Source: Datura wrightii
Lineage: Eukaryota; Streptophyta; Magnoliopsida; Solanales; Solanaceae
Direction: 5' to 3'
DNA length: 64,000 bases
Assembly: GCA_035772735.1 (NCBI GenBank)
Contig: JASDFA010000019.1
Span: forward strand, 90,952,001 to 91,016,000
Positions 10,939-21,691 of this stretch are shown in pieces. Position 1 is the first letter of the stretch; every line of letters starts with the position of its first letter. A program made the translations under genes and the position numbers. The notes beneath the pieces were generated by a model. That model was not told the origin of the DNA, did not search any database, and saw only the letters and a list, made by a program, of their open reading frames with translations.

Positions 10939-12410
10939 CATTCATTAACTCTTTCCTCTCTGCATCCACATGGGACACCCTTTCAATAGACAACCTACTA
11001 AGAGCGTCTGCCACCACATTATCCTTGCCCGGATAATAAAGGATACTCATATCATAGTCTTTAAGAAGCTCCAACCATCTCCTCTGACGTAGGTTTAGAT
11101 CCTTCTGGGTGAACACGTACTATAGGCTTTTGTGGTCCGTAAATATATCTACATGGACCCCGTACAGATAGTGTCTCCAAATCTTCAAGGCAAAAACTAT
11201 CGCCGCCAACTTGAGGTCATGAGTTGGGTAGTTCTTTTCATGGACCTTCAGCTGCCTGGAAGCATAGACTATAACCTTACCATGTTGCATTAGTACACAA
11301 CCAAGGTCGATCCTCGAAGCGTCAAAATATACCACAAATCCATCGATACCCTTAGGTAGGGTCAACACTGGTGCTGAGGTAAGTCCAGTCTTCAACTCTT
11401 GAAAGCTCTTCTCACAAGCCTCTAACCATTGAAACTTCACTTTCTTCTGGGTCAATTTAGTCAACAGGGCTACAATGGATGAAAACCCCTTAACAAATCT
11501 CCGATAATAACCAGCTAAACCCAAAAAACTCCTGATATCCAAAGGATTCATTGGTTTAGGACAATTCCTCACCACTTCTATCTTTTGAGTGTCCACCTGC
11601 ACACCCTCACTTGATGCCACATGACCCAAAAATGCCACTGAGCCTAGCTAGAACTCGCACTTGCTGAACTTAGCATACAACTGATGATCCTTCAAAGTCT
11701 GTAACACCACTCTCAAATGAGTGGCATGCTCCTCCTCGCTCTGATAGTATATAAGAATATCATCTATGAACACAATCATGAACATATACAAATATGACTT
11801 GAACACCCTGTTCATCAAATCCATAAAAGCTGCAGGAGCATTCGTTAGTCCAAAATACATATCTACAAACTCATACTGACCATACCGAGTCCTGAAGGCT
11901 AGCTTTGGAATGTCACTCTCCTGAACCCTGAGCTGATGGTATCTAGATCTGAGGTCTATCTTTGAAAAGCACTTAGCACCCTAAAGCTGGTCAATCAGTC
12001 CTGGGGAGAGTACACCTGTTTTTGATGGTGACTTTGTTCAATTATCGATAATTAATGCAACATCTAAAGGGAACCATCCTTCTTTCGAACAAAGAAAACT
12101 GGTGCACCCCATGGGGATTTGCTAGGTCTAATGAAACCCTTGTCTAAAAGATCCTTCAACTGCTCTTTCAACTCCTTTAGCTTAGCTGGAGCCATTCTGT
12201 AGGGAGAAATTAATATAGGATGCATATTGGAAAGAAAGTCAATTCCAAAGTCGATCTTCTGCTCGGGAAGAATCCCCGATAAATCATCTGGAAACACTTC
12301 TGGGTATTCACACACCACAGGAACTGAATGGATAGTCGGGGTTTCGGATGTACCATCCTTAACCCTAACTAGATGGTACACACAACATTTAGAAATCATC
12401 TTTCAGGCCT
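10939..12410 (-). pseudogene. Chromovirus 1 RT and RNase H remnant
   Basis: From high to low coordinates: the start of RT (PYRMAPAKLKELKEQLKDLL, then WGAPVFFVRKKDGS), a decayed stretch, the RT active site FIDD (IVFIDDILIYY), FLGLAGYYRRFV, and RNase H with FDASRIDLGCVLMQ, THDLKLAAIVFAL, FTDHKSL and the end motif ADALSRLS. The RT fingers-to-palm part between about 11860 and 12063 is scrambled. Stops separate RT from RNase H near 11645 and inside RNase H near 11118. The protein is cut at RNase H by the Athila A LTR. Confidence 0.85.
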
Positions 12411-13163
12411 TAAGGTAGAAACTGAAGTGACCTACAGGCACAACCGAACTACCTTTCCACTCTAGGACTGACTCACCCGGAAATCTGAACTCTACTGCAC
12501 GGGTTCTGCAATTGACTGCGGCATAACATGTAGCCAATCCATACCGAAGATAATATCAAAATTTGTCATGGCTAGTTCTACTAAATCTGCTGAGGTGACT
12601 TTTTGAAGGACTGGGATAGGGCATTTTCGGTATACCCGTCGAGTTATAACTGAATCACTGACTGGAGTAGAGACTGAAAAGGGTTCTGATAGAATTTCAG
12701 GACTGACTCCGAAACTACTAGCAACATAGGGCATCACGAAAGATAAGGTAGCCCTTGGATCTAACAATGCATAAACATCAAAGTGGAATACTTGTAACAT
12801 ACCGGTGACCACATCTGGTGAAGTCTATTGCTCCTATCGAGATGCAAGGGCAAAAAACCTGTTCTGGCGCTGGCCACCACCTGCACTAGTGGACACACTC
12901 TGCTAAGCTGGGTGTGCTGGTGCTGCTGCTGAACTGGTAGCCTGAGCACAACCTCTACCATCATCCTGTCTAGCCAAGGGACACTCCCGGCGCATATGGC
13001 TGGATCTACCACACCCAAAGCAGATATCTGACCCCATCAAGCACTCACCCATATGACTCTTGCCACACTTCCCAAAGGCCAGAAAGGTACGCTCCGTCAG
13101 GATGCTCCTTTGGTCCCTCGAACCTGAGGCTCTGCTCCTCTTATCACCTCGAGGCCAAGATCG
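12411..13163 (-). pseudogene. Chromovirus 1 protease and gag zinc-knuckle remnant
   Basis: This contains a CCHC knuckle (CFGCGRSSHMRREC) with an upstream partial CGKSHMGEC, and a protease-like region (VYALLDPRATLSFV, where the active site DLGA or DSGA has become DPRA). Frameshifts split it into three overlapping frames. The upstream gag is missing because the Tat/Ogre-like LTR begins at 13164. Confidence 0.75.
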
Positions 13164-14981
13164 TGTCGCGCCCCATTTTTCTCGTGAAAAGCAAAACTCA
13201 ACACGTGACAACTCTTTTAGAATTAAATTAATGAAATGAAGAGTCGCCACCTAACGAATTAAGGTGCATTAGGGCACCATTCTGTGCTAAAAGTCTATTT
13301 AACTAGCCTAGGTTGACAGAGTCGGGTAAGGGTTCAAATTACTTCGAAAGGAAGGTGTTAGACACCTTTCGAGGTCCATAAGTGTGGATCCCTTCCAGAT
13401 TCATTAATACGTGGGGGAGATTACTAAGTGATCAAAAAAGGTCTATTGATTTATTAACTTAACTATGTGATTGGATAAACTCTTACTAAAATAAATAAGT
13501 GAATTAAATATAAATTAAATTATTTATTAATTAATGCGAAAACTAAACGACAAGATAGAGTTAAAATTTTATCGAGCTAATGTACAAAACTTATTTCAAC
13601 AAAAATAAATATTCAAGTATGAACTAAAATAAATTCACGGTTAGCATACAATTAAGTGATACTATAAGGAAAACTTATCAAAAAAAATAAAATATCAAAA
13701 TATTTACTACATAAATAAATTATCATAAATTAAGTCATTTATCAAATTAATGCAAAAACTATGTGACAAAATAATAATTAAGTTATTTCCTATTTAGACA
13801 TATGGAATTCGTTTTAAGACAAAGAATATCTTGATATAAATTAACACACTAATTAATATAAAATTTAAGTGAAAAACAACTTTAACACGCCAACTTATTT
13901 ACTAAACATAAAAAAAAAATATTTTTTTGTTCAAACTGAGGAAAGTAAGATACATAAATGTGAAGCTATTTTTTAAGTGATACTAGGTGATTAAGGAAAT
14001 ATCAATTTATTTACTACAGACATGGATAATTAAAAGGACAAGAACATCATTAATTAAAGAGCCAAAATATTCAGACAAGCAAGGTGAAAGAAATTTGAAA
14101 AGATAAAAGAAATATCCTAAACGATATTTATTTGCTAACTCACAACATATAAATCTTAATTACTCCAAATAAAAATAAAAGAAGGATAAAAAAAACTATA
14201 ATTTATAAATACTTTATAATAATTTAAACGCTTTTCAAATATTAGACAAGCCTAAAAAGTTAAAAGTCTAAAAAAATGTTTGTTGCTTTATAGGCATGAC
14301 CACACGATATTATTAATTGTGACCTTCAATCTTAGCAACAATTTAATTAAAGGTTGGTCTTAAGCAAAAAATATAATAATATCTATTTTTTTTAAAAAAA
14401 TTAAACAAAGATTTGAACTTTGAAATATAAGCAAATAAATATTACGTACAAATCCACATAATCACTTTTAAAAACTTGGGTTGGTGTCACTTCTGAGGAA
14501 TGGGTCGTCTTAATTTAAGAAGTTGCGAAATTAGACCTCGTAATTCCTTTTACTTTCCCAATAACTATATGTTAAGAGATAGTATTTATAGTTATAAAAA
14601 GAAACATTGCCCAATTGGAGTAAAAAAATGAGTGAATCTGGACAATGATTTTAATAAAGAAATAAAGCTTCGTAACGAAATGTATGAACTTTAAAATTTA
14701 TAAAAATGTAAACAATTAGCAAGTAAATCCCAGCCCCCTTTAACATCCCTTGTTCCACTATATGGCGTTTATTACATTATTACAACTGATAAGATAAACA
14801 ATAAATAAAATACATAAAAGTGTATGATATCAATTTAGACTGGTTTCGAACAGCCGATTCATCTGTTTTTCAATTCAAATCTAAGGGCGAATCTTCAAGG
14901 CATCCCGAAACCAATTAACAAAGACCTGCTTTAATGACTCAACAAACACAAGAAAACAAGCATATATAGACTTCGACAACA

Positions 14982-14984
<3 letters not shown>

Positions 14985-15060
<76 letters not shown>
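14985..15060. repeat. (TG)38 microsatellite
   Basis: An uninterrupted run of 38 TG dinucleotides sits inside the Tat/Ogre-like LTR. It produces spurious His-Thr repeat frames on the minus strand. Alternating purine-pyrimidine of this length can adopt Z-DNA and is usually polymorphic. Confidence 0.98.
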
Positions 15061-15064
<4 letters not shown>

Positions 15065-17369
15065 ACATTGGAGTGAAAAATAAAGCCCAAAGATTAAGAG
15101 TGTTCATATAGACATAAAAGTCTAGTAGACAATAAATCAAATAAAAAACTACACACGTCAGACATGAATCATAAAAGAATTAAACTAAAGAGAACTTGCA
15201 GAGTCGGATTGGCTAACCAGTTAAGGGCTTTAGTATTTAATGATTTGTCAAAGTAAGAGGGACGTTATGTTTTCAACAAATATAAAATAAGAAGAAGGCA
15301 CTATTTTTACTAGAGAGAAAGAGCAAGCCATCGTTCAAGTTTTTTAGAAGAGGGAAAATGACCTGTTTATATAGCTAGAGGAATATAATCAATTATGAAG
15401 TAAAAGGAAAAAGAAAATTATTGTGAAATCAATCAATAAAATTATTTTCCCAATTATAATAATAGAATTAATTTTAGCATATGAAACTATAAATAAATAA
15501 TGCACTAAATCAGTTAAGGCAAGAGAATAATTATTCACACCATCTTTTCATTAATTACTCTTAATTAATATTAATTAAGTGTAAAATATCAAAACTTATC
15601 ATATACTCAAATCCAAAGAGTCAGAAAGGGAAATCCCGAGAAGTCAAATAAGGAAATTCTTCTCCTTAGTTAGCATAAGGTAATCAATTCAGACCAAAGT
15701 TTACCATGTAAACTTAAAAAAACTGACGTGAATGGAAAATATCAATCTGATACCAACATGATCAAGACTTTACCAAAGCTATCAAAATTAAAGGTTGTCA
15801 CAATTCAAATTATATATTTTAGCCAAGATTATCTAAATTTCACAAGCATCTCATATGCTAAATAAATGGCAATACCTTTTAAACATGCTAATTGTAACGA
15901 GTTAACATATGCATCCAAAGCAACAAAAATTTAAAAAAATCACAATGCTTGAAGGGCTTTGGAACTTGAAATAAATATTTAGATACATAGAAAAAGAGTA
16001 TCAATTTGTCCTTAATAAACTTTAACAAAATAGGGTTCGTCAGAAATCCATATGATAATTTGAGCATGTAATTAAGAAAGCAAAGAAATTCATATGATAA
16101 TTTGAGCATATAATTAAACAACAAGCAAAGAAATTCATATAAATATTAATACTCTACTTAGCACGAATTTCAGATTTACAAATCTGTCTAGGGAAAGATC
16201 ATCAAATATAAAAGAAATAAACCAGAGGGGGACTTGTAGGAACTTGATATGTAAACCATATTATGGATGCGGAGGCACAACTGTGTATGGTGGTTCACTG
16301 GTCATCCGTTGACCAGAGACGCTGGGAGTGGCGCTTCGGTGGTCTGGTTTCTCTGAAGAAGATGAAACAAAGGCGGATCTTGGGTGTGTGCGATGTTCGT
16401 TAGCTTCGTGAGGTAGCGGAGGGAGGTGATGCGACAAAGGTTTTGCCAGTACAGTGGTGGCCGGAGTTCATTTCCCGGAGAGAAGAGAGAGCAAATGTGG
16501 TGACATGCGGCGCTGTGGTGACTGCCAGTGAAGAAGATGAGGTGATGTTAATAGAGGATATGACGGTGGCCAGAATTTTCGTGGTGGTGGCTAGAGGAGA
16601 GGACAGAGAAGGCAGGAGATAACAAGAAGGAAAAGAGCGGCGGCTATTTGGGTAGCGTTTCACCGGAGAGGGGAGAGGGGCGAGGTGATGTGTCGCTCAT
16701 TTTTTCTTGTAAAAAAAATGAGAGCAGTCCTAGGGTTCTGGGGTTATTTTTGTATAATAGTGAAAAGTGGTGGGATTAAATCTGGACCATAGGATTAGAG
16801 GAGATTGACTAATGAGATTAAATTTGAGTTAAGTGGGTCAGATCACTTGGTCGGATCGCAGATCTGGGCTGGATAAATGGTAGGATTAAATTAAGGATCA
16901 ATTGGGTTTAAATAATAGCCAAATTAATAAAAAAAATCACTAAAATTAGTACAAATTAGATAGAAAGTGGCTAGATTTTAAATGAATTGGATGAAAATTG
17001 AATTAGCTGCTATTAAACTAATAAAAACACTACATTTGTAACTGATTTAACAACTAGGTAACATAATAGTTTAATTTATGATGAAATTATATAAATATTA
17101 TTATCATGAAATTAAATATATTTACTAAATAACTTATATTTTTAAAATAGACCTTGTTTAATTGAAAATATATATGTATGTTTATTATTATGCAATACAT
17201 TATATGCGGTGTTGGAAAATTAATAACTTGAAACTAATAAAATATTTAAAATTATAACTTGAAAGATGTGCAAATAAATAAGTATGCAAAAACTAATCAT
17301 ATATGACAATTAATACTAAAATATTATGGATGTGAACTAATAATTATGTAAAAAGGGTAATTTTAAAAT

Positions 17370-17422
17370 ACACACACACACACACATATATATATGTGTG
17401 TGTGTGTGTGTATATATATATA
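17370..17422. repeat. Palindromic (AC)n(AT)n(GT)n(AT)n microsatellite
   Basis: An AC run (17370-17386), a TA run, a TG run (17395-17410) and a second TA run (17411-17421) follow each other. The AC and GT blocks are complementary, so the tract can fold back on itself. It lies about 50 bp inside the outer edge of the Tat/Ogre-like LTR. Confidence 0.95.
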
Positions 17423-17471
17423 AATAAGCAGCTTAGACGGGGATTAGACAGGTCAAAATTGGGTGTTAACA

Positions 17472-17520
17472 ACTGCCCCTTCTTTGCTCGAAAATGAAGG
17501 ATGAATTGGCGAGCAAAGAA
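17472..17520 (-). promoter_or_regulatory. Polypurine tract with adjacent 11-bp hairpin (Tat/Ogre-like)
   Basis: On the minus strand AAAGAAGGGGCAGT (17485-17472) abuts the LTR start TGTTAACACCC and is the plus-strand primer. TTCTTTGCTCG (17480-17490) and CGAGCAAAGAA (17510-17520) are perfect 11-bp inverted arms around a 19-nt loop, and one arm overlaps the PPT. Confidence 0.8.
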
Positions 17521-18099
17521 CATTGACTTAGTAGTCAATTTTGTCCGACCGAGGAACAATCTCAATGGGATTAGACGAAAGGAAATAAGAGTTTGTGAAG
17601 ATATCATGGCCGAGACTTCAGTATCAAGTCGCCTACATATCTCGGATTTAACGAGAATCAGACCATGTGTAGTTCTAGATTTAAGGAAGAAAGAGATCCC
17701 TAAAAGAAATTAAGAGAATGAGGCTTGAATAAAGCCGAAAGTGGAACGAGGTGATAAGAGCGAAGAGATGAGAGGTGTACGGATTGTCAATTTGTATGAA
17801 TTTAGCGATGATATCGAGATGAGAGTTAAGCCGGAGGATAAAGGATTGAAAGGCAAAATGAAAGCAAAAATTGATTCTATTTGATGAAAGATCCATTGAT
17901 GCGCTTGTACCTGCAGTCATTAACACTACTAGATAAAATGGTTAATATGAGTAAAATATAGTGATATGGTGGCATTGTTAGGATACGTAAAGTAAACAAG
18001 ATATATATCATTTAGGCACCTCAAAAAAATCTTCCCCACTTTCAACTTTCTAAGGAGAATATCTGCAAAACTAGATAAGTTGTTAGTACTCGAATACAT
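17521..18099 (-). other. Tat/Ogre-like 3' UTR, proximal part
   Basis: No gene is seen. The block holds GTCGCCTACATATCTC at about 17627-17642, which echoes GGCTGCCTACGTATCC at about 19473-19488. This 'TACGTAGGC' type motif recurs in the element, and the two copies bracket the tandem-repeat region. Confidence 0.5.
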
Positions 18100-18430
18100 G
18101 TATAAAACTATAAAATTGATATATCCTATTTTAGTGCAGACCAGCCCAATTGTTCTAAGACTGACGGGCTTAACTATAAATAACAGGCTCAAAGGAAAAT
18201 CATAGGGCTCAAATGCTATTACGGGGCTCGAATTTAGTTTACGGGCTCAATTGTCCATTTTTAGGGTGGATAAACCCAAAATATCCTGTTTTAGGGCGGA
18301 CTAACCCAATTGTCCATTTTTAGGACAAACTAACCCAACTGTCCATTTTTAGGGCGGACAAGCCCAAAATATCCTATTTTAGGGTGGACTAACCCAATTG
18401 TTCATTTTCAGGGCGAACGAGCCCAAAATA
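18100..18430 (-). repeat. Tandem repeat of about 34 bp in the 3' UTR
   Basis: A unit such as CCATTTTTAGGGCGGAC followed by TAACCCAAAATAT (variants TGTCC/TATCC, AGGGTGG/AGGACAA) recurs about eight times, clearest at 18245-18428. The left part (18100-18245) is degenerate. Hypervariable 3' UTR tandem repeats are known in Ogre/Tat elements and can seed satellites. Confidence 0.85.
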
Positions 18431-19012
18431 ACAGTAGCATAATTTCAGTGGCTCACATCATAGTAGCTCAATTCACAGTAGCATGATAGGTAGCACGATA
18501 GTATCTTAATAGTAGCTCGAACAATATAATAGCAGCTTGAAGTAATAAAATATTGGCCTCAGAGTAGCATAGTAGTAACTCGAAAGTAGCATAACAACAA
18601 TAGCACAATAGTAGCTTGAAAGTAGCACAACTACAACTTGAAGTATCACAATAATAATGGTAGCTTGATAGAAGCAAAATATGTAGCTTGAAGACTACGA
18701 AATAGTGGTCTGAAGGTAGCATAACAGCGGCCTAATTAAAATGGTGGCATAATAGTAGCCTGAATAGTAGCATAATGGGTCTGGTTGGATGATACAATAG
18801 TAGCATAACATAATAATAACTTGAATATTAGGTTGAAAATATCATAACACGGGCCTGATTGAATAATAGTAGCATGATAACCACCTAGCAATAGTAGCTT
18901 AACTTGGTGGCATGATAACTTGAATCCAAAGGCATAGTAATAGCTCCATAATAGTAGCTTGATGTAGCGTAATAATAAAAACTTGAATCTAGAGGCATGA
19001 TAATAGCTTTCA
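18431..19012 (-). repeat. Irregular short repeat array, 'agtagcataatagtagcttgaa' type
   Basis: Dozens of imperfect copies of AGTAGC followed by (A/T)TAATAG or TTGAA cover about 580 bp, with spacing varying around 15-25 bp. It directly follows the 34-bp array and is unrelated in sequence. It contains no usable reading frame; the Cys/Tyr/Leu-rich minus frame at 18468-18722 is a by-product of the repeat. Confidence 0.8.
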
Positions 19013-19599
19013 AGTGGCAGGATTGTGTGCTTTTTACACCTACACTCAAAGAAATATTATGAGTTTTAAATGGTAAGGTTGGTGGGTACCTTTTCTTGTT
19101 ATCGTTGTTTCGATCCCTTGGACTTGGTGAAATTTTTGTGTGGCCCTCAAAAATTTCTTCCCCATTTTAAAGCGCAAAATGCTTTGTGCACTTCTTTGCT
19201 GCCTACTTCTGGAATTTTTGAGGTTTCCTAAAAATTTCTACCCCAGTTTAACTTAGAGACTTTGTATTCCTTCTTCACTCAAACAAAAGTATCAGTTCAA
19301 AAGAAATGGTTGTCTTATATTTGAACATCAAGATTCAGTTTTGAATCCATATTTGTCATCTAAGGGTCGAACCAAATTACCATAGATTTCGTATTTAGAT
19401 GTGAGCAAGATATTTGATTTGGCTATGGGAATAAAAAAAGTTTTATTTGATTGAGACCGAACCCAAAAGTGGGCTGCCTACGTATCCAAAAAGAATCAGG
19501 TTAGACGTAGTTCAGAGTATAAAGAAATGAATAAAGATGGAAAAGTTAAGGAGCGGGAAACTGGCGAATGAAGGCACTTTGCTTATGAAGGTCTCGTCT

Positions 19600-20730
19600 T
19601 TGTCAGTTTCTTTTATGATTTCTTGTCAAATGTCTTGGAACTATTTTTGTCGGATCACCTTGAACAATGATTGCTCCAGGAGTAAGGGAGTCATAATTCA
19701 TCAGTCCTTGATGCACTATTATCTTCCCCTTCTCAATCAAATCTTGAATCTTATACCTTAATGTTGTACATTCTTCAATATCATGACCTTGAATATTTGA
19801 ATGGTATGCACATCTCTTGGATGGATCAAAATTTGGGGATGGGTATTTGGGAATCCATCCTCCCCTTGGTTTCAAAACTCCTTGGGCCCTCAACCTTTCA
19901 AATATGCTCGTCAAAGGTTCAGTTAGAGGGGTAAATGTGCGAGACCTCACTTCTTTTAATTGACCAAAATTGGATTGCACTGGATGAGCCTGGTATTGAG
20001 AATCATGTCGTATCTGAGAAACTTGGTGTTGAGAACTTGGCACATTGCAAGAGTCAAAGATGGCGCATACTTGTTCTATATCCTAATGGTATTATGGTGG
20101 AGGAATAGTGATTGAGATACCCTTTTTCCTTTTATTCGGAGGACTTACTCATGCTTGAGAACATGTTTGTGTTGTGGAAATATCAATAATCTTCCCTATT
20201 CGAATGACATATTTCAATTCTTTCCCAATCAGAATCATACTTGCGAAGCTATGAACGATTGTAAAATATAAGTATTTACAGTATATACCATCTAGTGACT
20301 TGATGAAATATTGGACTAATTCCTCTTCAGATAGTGAGTGACGTATCTTAGAAGCTTCTCCCCTCCATTGTCTCACATATTCCTTGAAAGATTCGAGAGT
20401 CATTTTCTTTATTTCAAACAAATCCAGAAATATCGGATCATCCTTGGTGTTAAACTTATATTGCTCTACAAAATCTCAAGACATATCTTCTCAAGTATGT
20501 TATTTGTTGAAATCTTGCTTGACATACCAAGTGAATGCCATTCCTGACAGACTCTGCATAAATAATCTCATTAGGAGAACTTCATCATGTTCAATTCCTA
20601 CTAATCTTCCGCGATAGTCCTTCAGATGTTCGATCAGGTCTCCGTGCCCATCGAAGATGTTGAATTTTGGGATCTTGTATCCCTGCGGCAACTGAACACT
20701 TGGATGTAGACACAACTTCCCATACCTCAA
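19600..20730 (-). pseudogene. Tat/Ogre-like gag, broken
   Basis: Segments in order: YKIPKFNIFDGHGDLIEHLK ... LLMRLFMQSLSGMAFTWY (20500-20730), then FEIKKMTLESFKEYVRQWRG ... LVQYFIKSL (20149-20421), then FTPLTEPLTSIFERLRAQGV ... CAYHSNIQGHDIEECTTLRY ... IQDLIEKGKI (19603-20043). This is the Ogre/Tat gag pattern, with the CAYH...H.IEEC zinc-binding region. Stops and frameshifts separate the three parts. Downstream the protease and pol expected in an autonomous element are absent. Confidence 0.82.
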
Positions 20731-21662
20731 ATCTGAAATATTTTGGAGCGTAGTTTCTCATCCACAATCTTCTCCAAGTTATTGAACTCTTTTAGTAGTA
20801 TCATGATCTTTGTCTTCTCACTATCAAATGCTACCATGTCTTGCAAAGTGCCAAGATGGGCGTGCAATGAAGTAATCTGTTGAGGGAGTGTATGATATGG
20901 GATTTGAGGGAATACTTTGTCAGGAGAGGACCAACATTTCTGTTAACAAAAGAACTAGAATTGTTTGGAATATTGAACATTTTGTCAAATTGCAGATTCT
21001 CAACAGAATTGATATTCAAGTACCTGACAACCTTTAGACAAAATAAGTGAATCAAATGCAAACACCAGTTAGCATATAGAATATAAATAAAATACCAAAA
21101 CAACGAGTTTGTTAAAGATTTTCAAGCCAGATAAACAATTTAAACTCAGTCATAATGCAAAATTTGGAGGCATGAATTGGGTGATAATGACGGAACTTGT
21201 GACTTTAGACGAGCGATGTGACACTTGGTGAATACCAGGGAGCTATGATGTGAATGAGTAGATGGTAACAGTGTTAAATAATTTAGCAAGTCAATGGAGT
21301 AAGTAAGGTTGACTCACTAGATTTGAAGAAAAGGAGATACGTATTGCTAAGTAAAAAAATGATGAATTATTCTTATTCAAGATGAGCCAAACTTATGAGA
21401 GATCAATGAGATATCGAAAATTTAGTGACAAGAAGATAAACTTAAGCAGAGTTTGGACTTAATTTGAACAAATAAGGAAATAATGCGACTTTTAAAATAA
21501 TCACATGCTAAAGAGGAAACTTTTGGAGGCACATAGTCAATAGTATTGATAAAAGAAAAATAATCTAGATTAGGCTCTGGAATTATATGATTTGAGCCTA
21601 AGAGTGTACGAAATATAAGATTGATAGAGTAAGTACGAAATGATTCTAGAATTATCTAAAGA
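20731..21662 (-). other. Upstream part of the Tat/Ogre-like element (leader or early ORF remnant)
   Basis: The sequence continues upstream of gag on the minus strand with only short frames; the 90-residue frame at 20831-21103 has no recognisable family. Ogre-type elements often carry an extra ORF before gag, but I cannot identify one. The block ends at the Helitron insertion and probably resumes at 28586. Confidence 0.4.
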
Positions 21663-21691
21663 CTAGTAAAAGTATCCGCGCTTCGCGCGGT
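21663..21691 (-). other. Helitron 3' terminus: hairpin plus CTAG
   Basis: On the plus strand CTAG (21663-21666) is followed by a short spacer and the palindrome CCGCGCTTCGCGCGG (21676-21690). On the minus strand this is a 6-bp GC stem with a 3-nt loop, then the CTRR end (CTAG) next to host T. It is the transposition terminator of Helitrons. Confidence 0.88.

Larger units (their letters stand above)
10934..13163 (-). mobile_element. Chromovirus 1 fragment (Tekay/Del-like), host of Athila A
   Basis: A piece of a minus-strand chromovirus runs from the gag zinc-knuckle region (near 13163) through protease and RT to the end of RNase H (10939). It is cut on the left by Athila A and on the right by the Tat/Ogre-like LTR. 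Sequence is similar to chromoviruses 2 and 3 in this window but diverged, with many stops. No LTR of this copy is in the window. Confidence 0.85.
13164..17471 (-). repeat. Tat/Ogre-like 3' LTR (4308 bp)
   Basis: Boundaries are TGTCGCGCC at 13164 and GGGTGTTAACA at 17471, giving TGTTAACACCC...GGGCGCGACA on the minus strand, directly next to a PPT. The body is very AT-rich, except for a G/C-richer stretch at about 16260-16720 with long pyrimidine runs on the minus strand, which resembles a plant transcript leader. A TATA-like site sits just upstream (about 16750-16762, minus). Two microsatellites lie inside. No convincing gene is seen; the short frame at 16400-16663 is low-complexity Ser/Thr. 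Confidence 0.75.
13164..21662 (-). mobile_element. Tat/Ogre-like Ty3/gypsy element without pol (left part)
   Basis: Minus-strand order is a decayed leader (20731-21662), gag (19600-20730), a long repeat-rich 3' UTR (17521-19600), PPT with hairpin (17472-17520) and a 4.3-kb 3' LTR (13164-17471). The gag resembles Ogre/Tat gag. Very long LTRs and tandem-repeat-rich 3' UTRs are known traits of that lineage. No protease, RT, RNase H or integrase motif lies between gag and PPT, so the copy is a deletion derivative or a non-autonomous form. It interrupts chromovirus 1; the 5 bp left of it are GATCG. No 5' LTR is identified. A Helitron at 21663 splits its right side. Confidence 0.75.

Noticed and set aside
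14881..15140. Frames with long His-Thr repeats on the minus strand
   Set aside because: They are translations of the (TG)38 microsatellite with no flanking coding signal.
16400..16663. 87-codon Ser/Thr-rich minus frame in the Tat/Ogre-like LTR as a gene
   Set aside because: Low complexity, inside the probable transcript leader of the LTR, no family resemblance.
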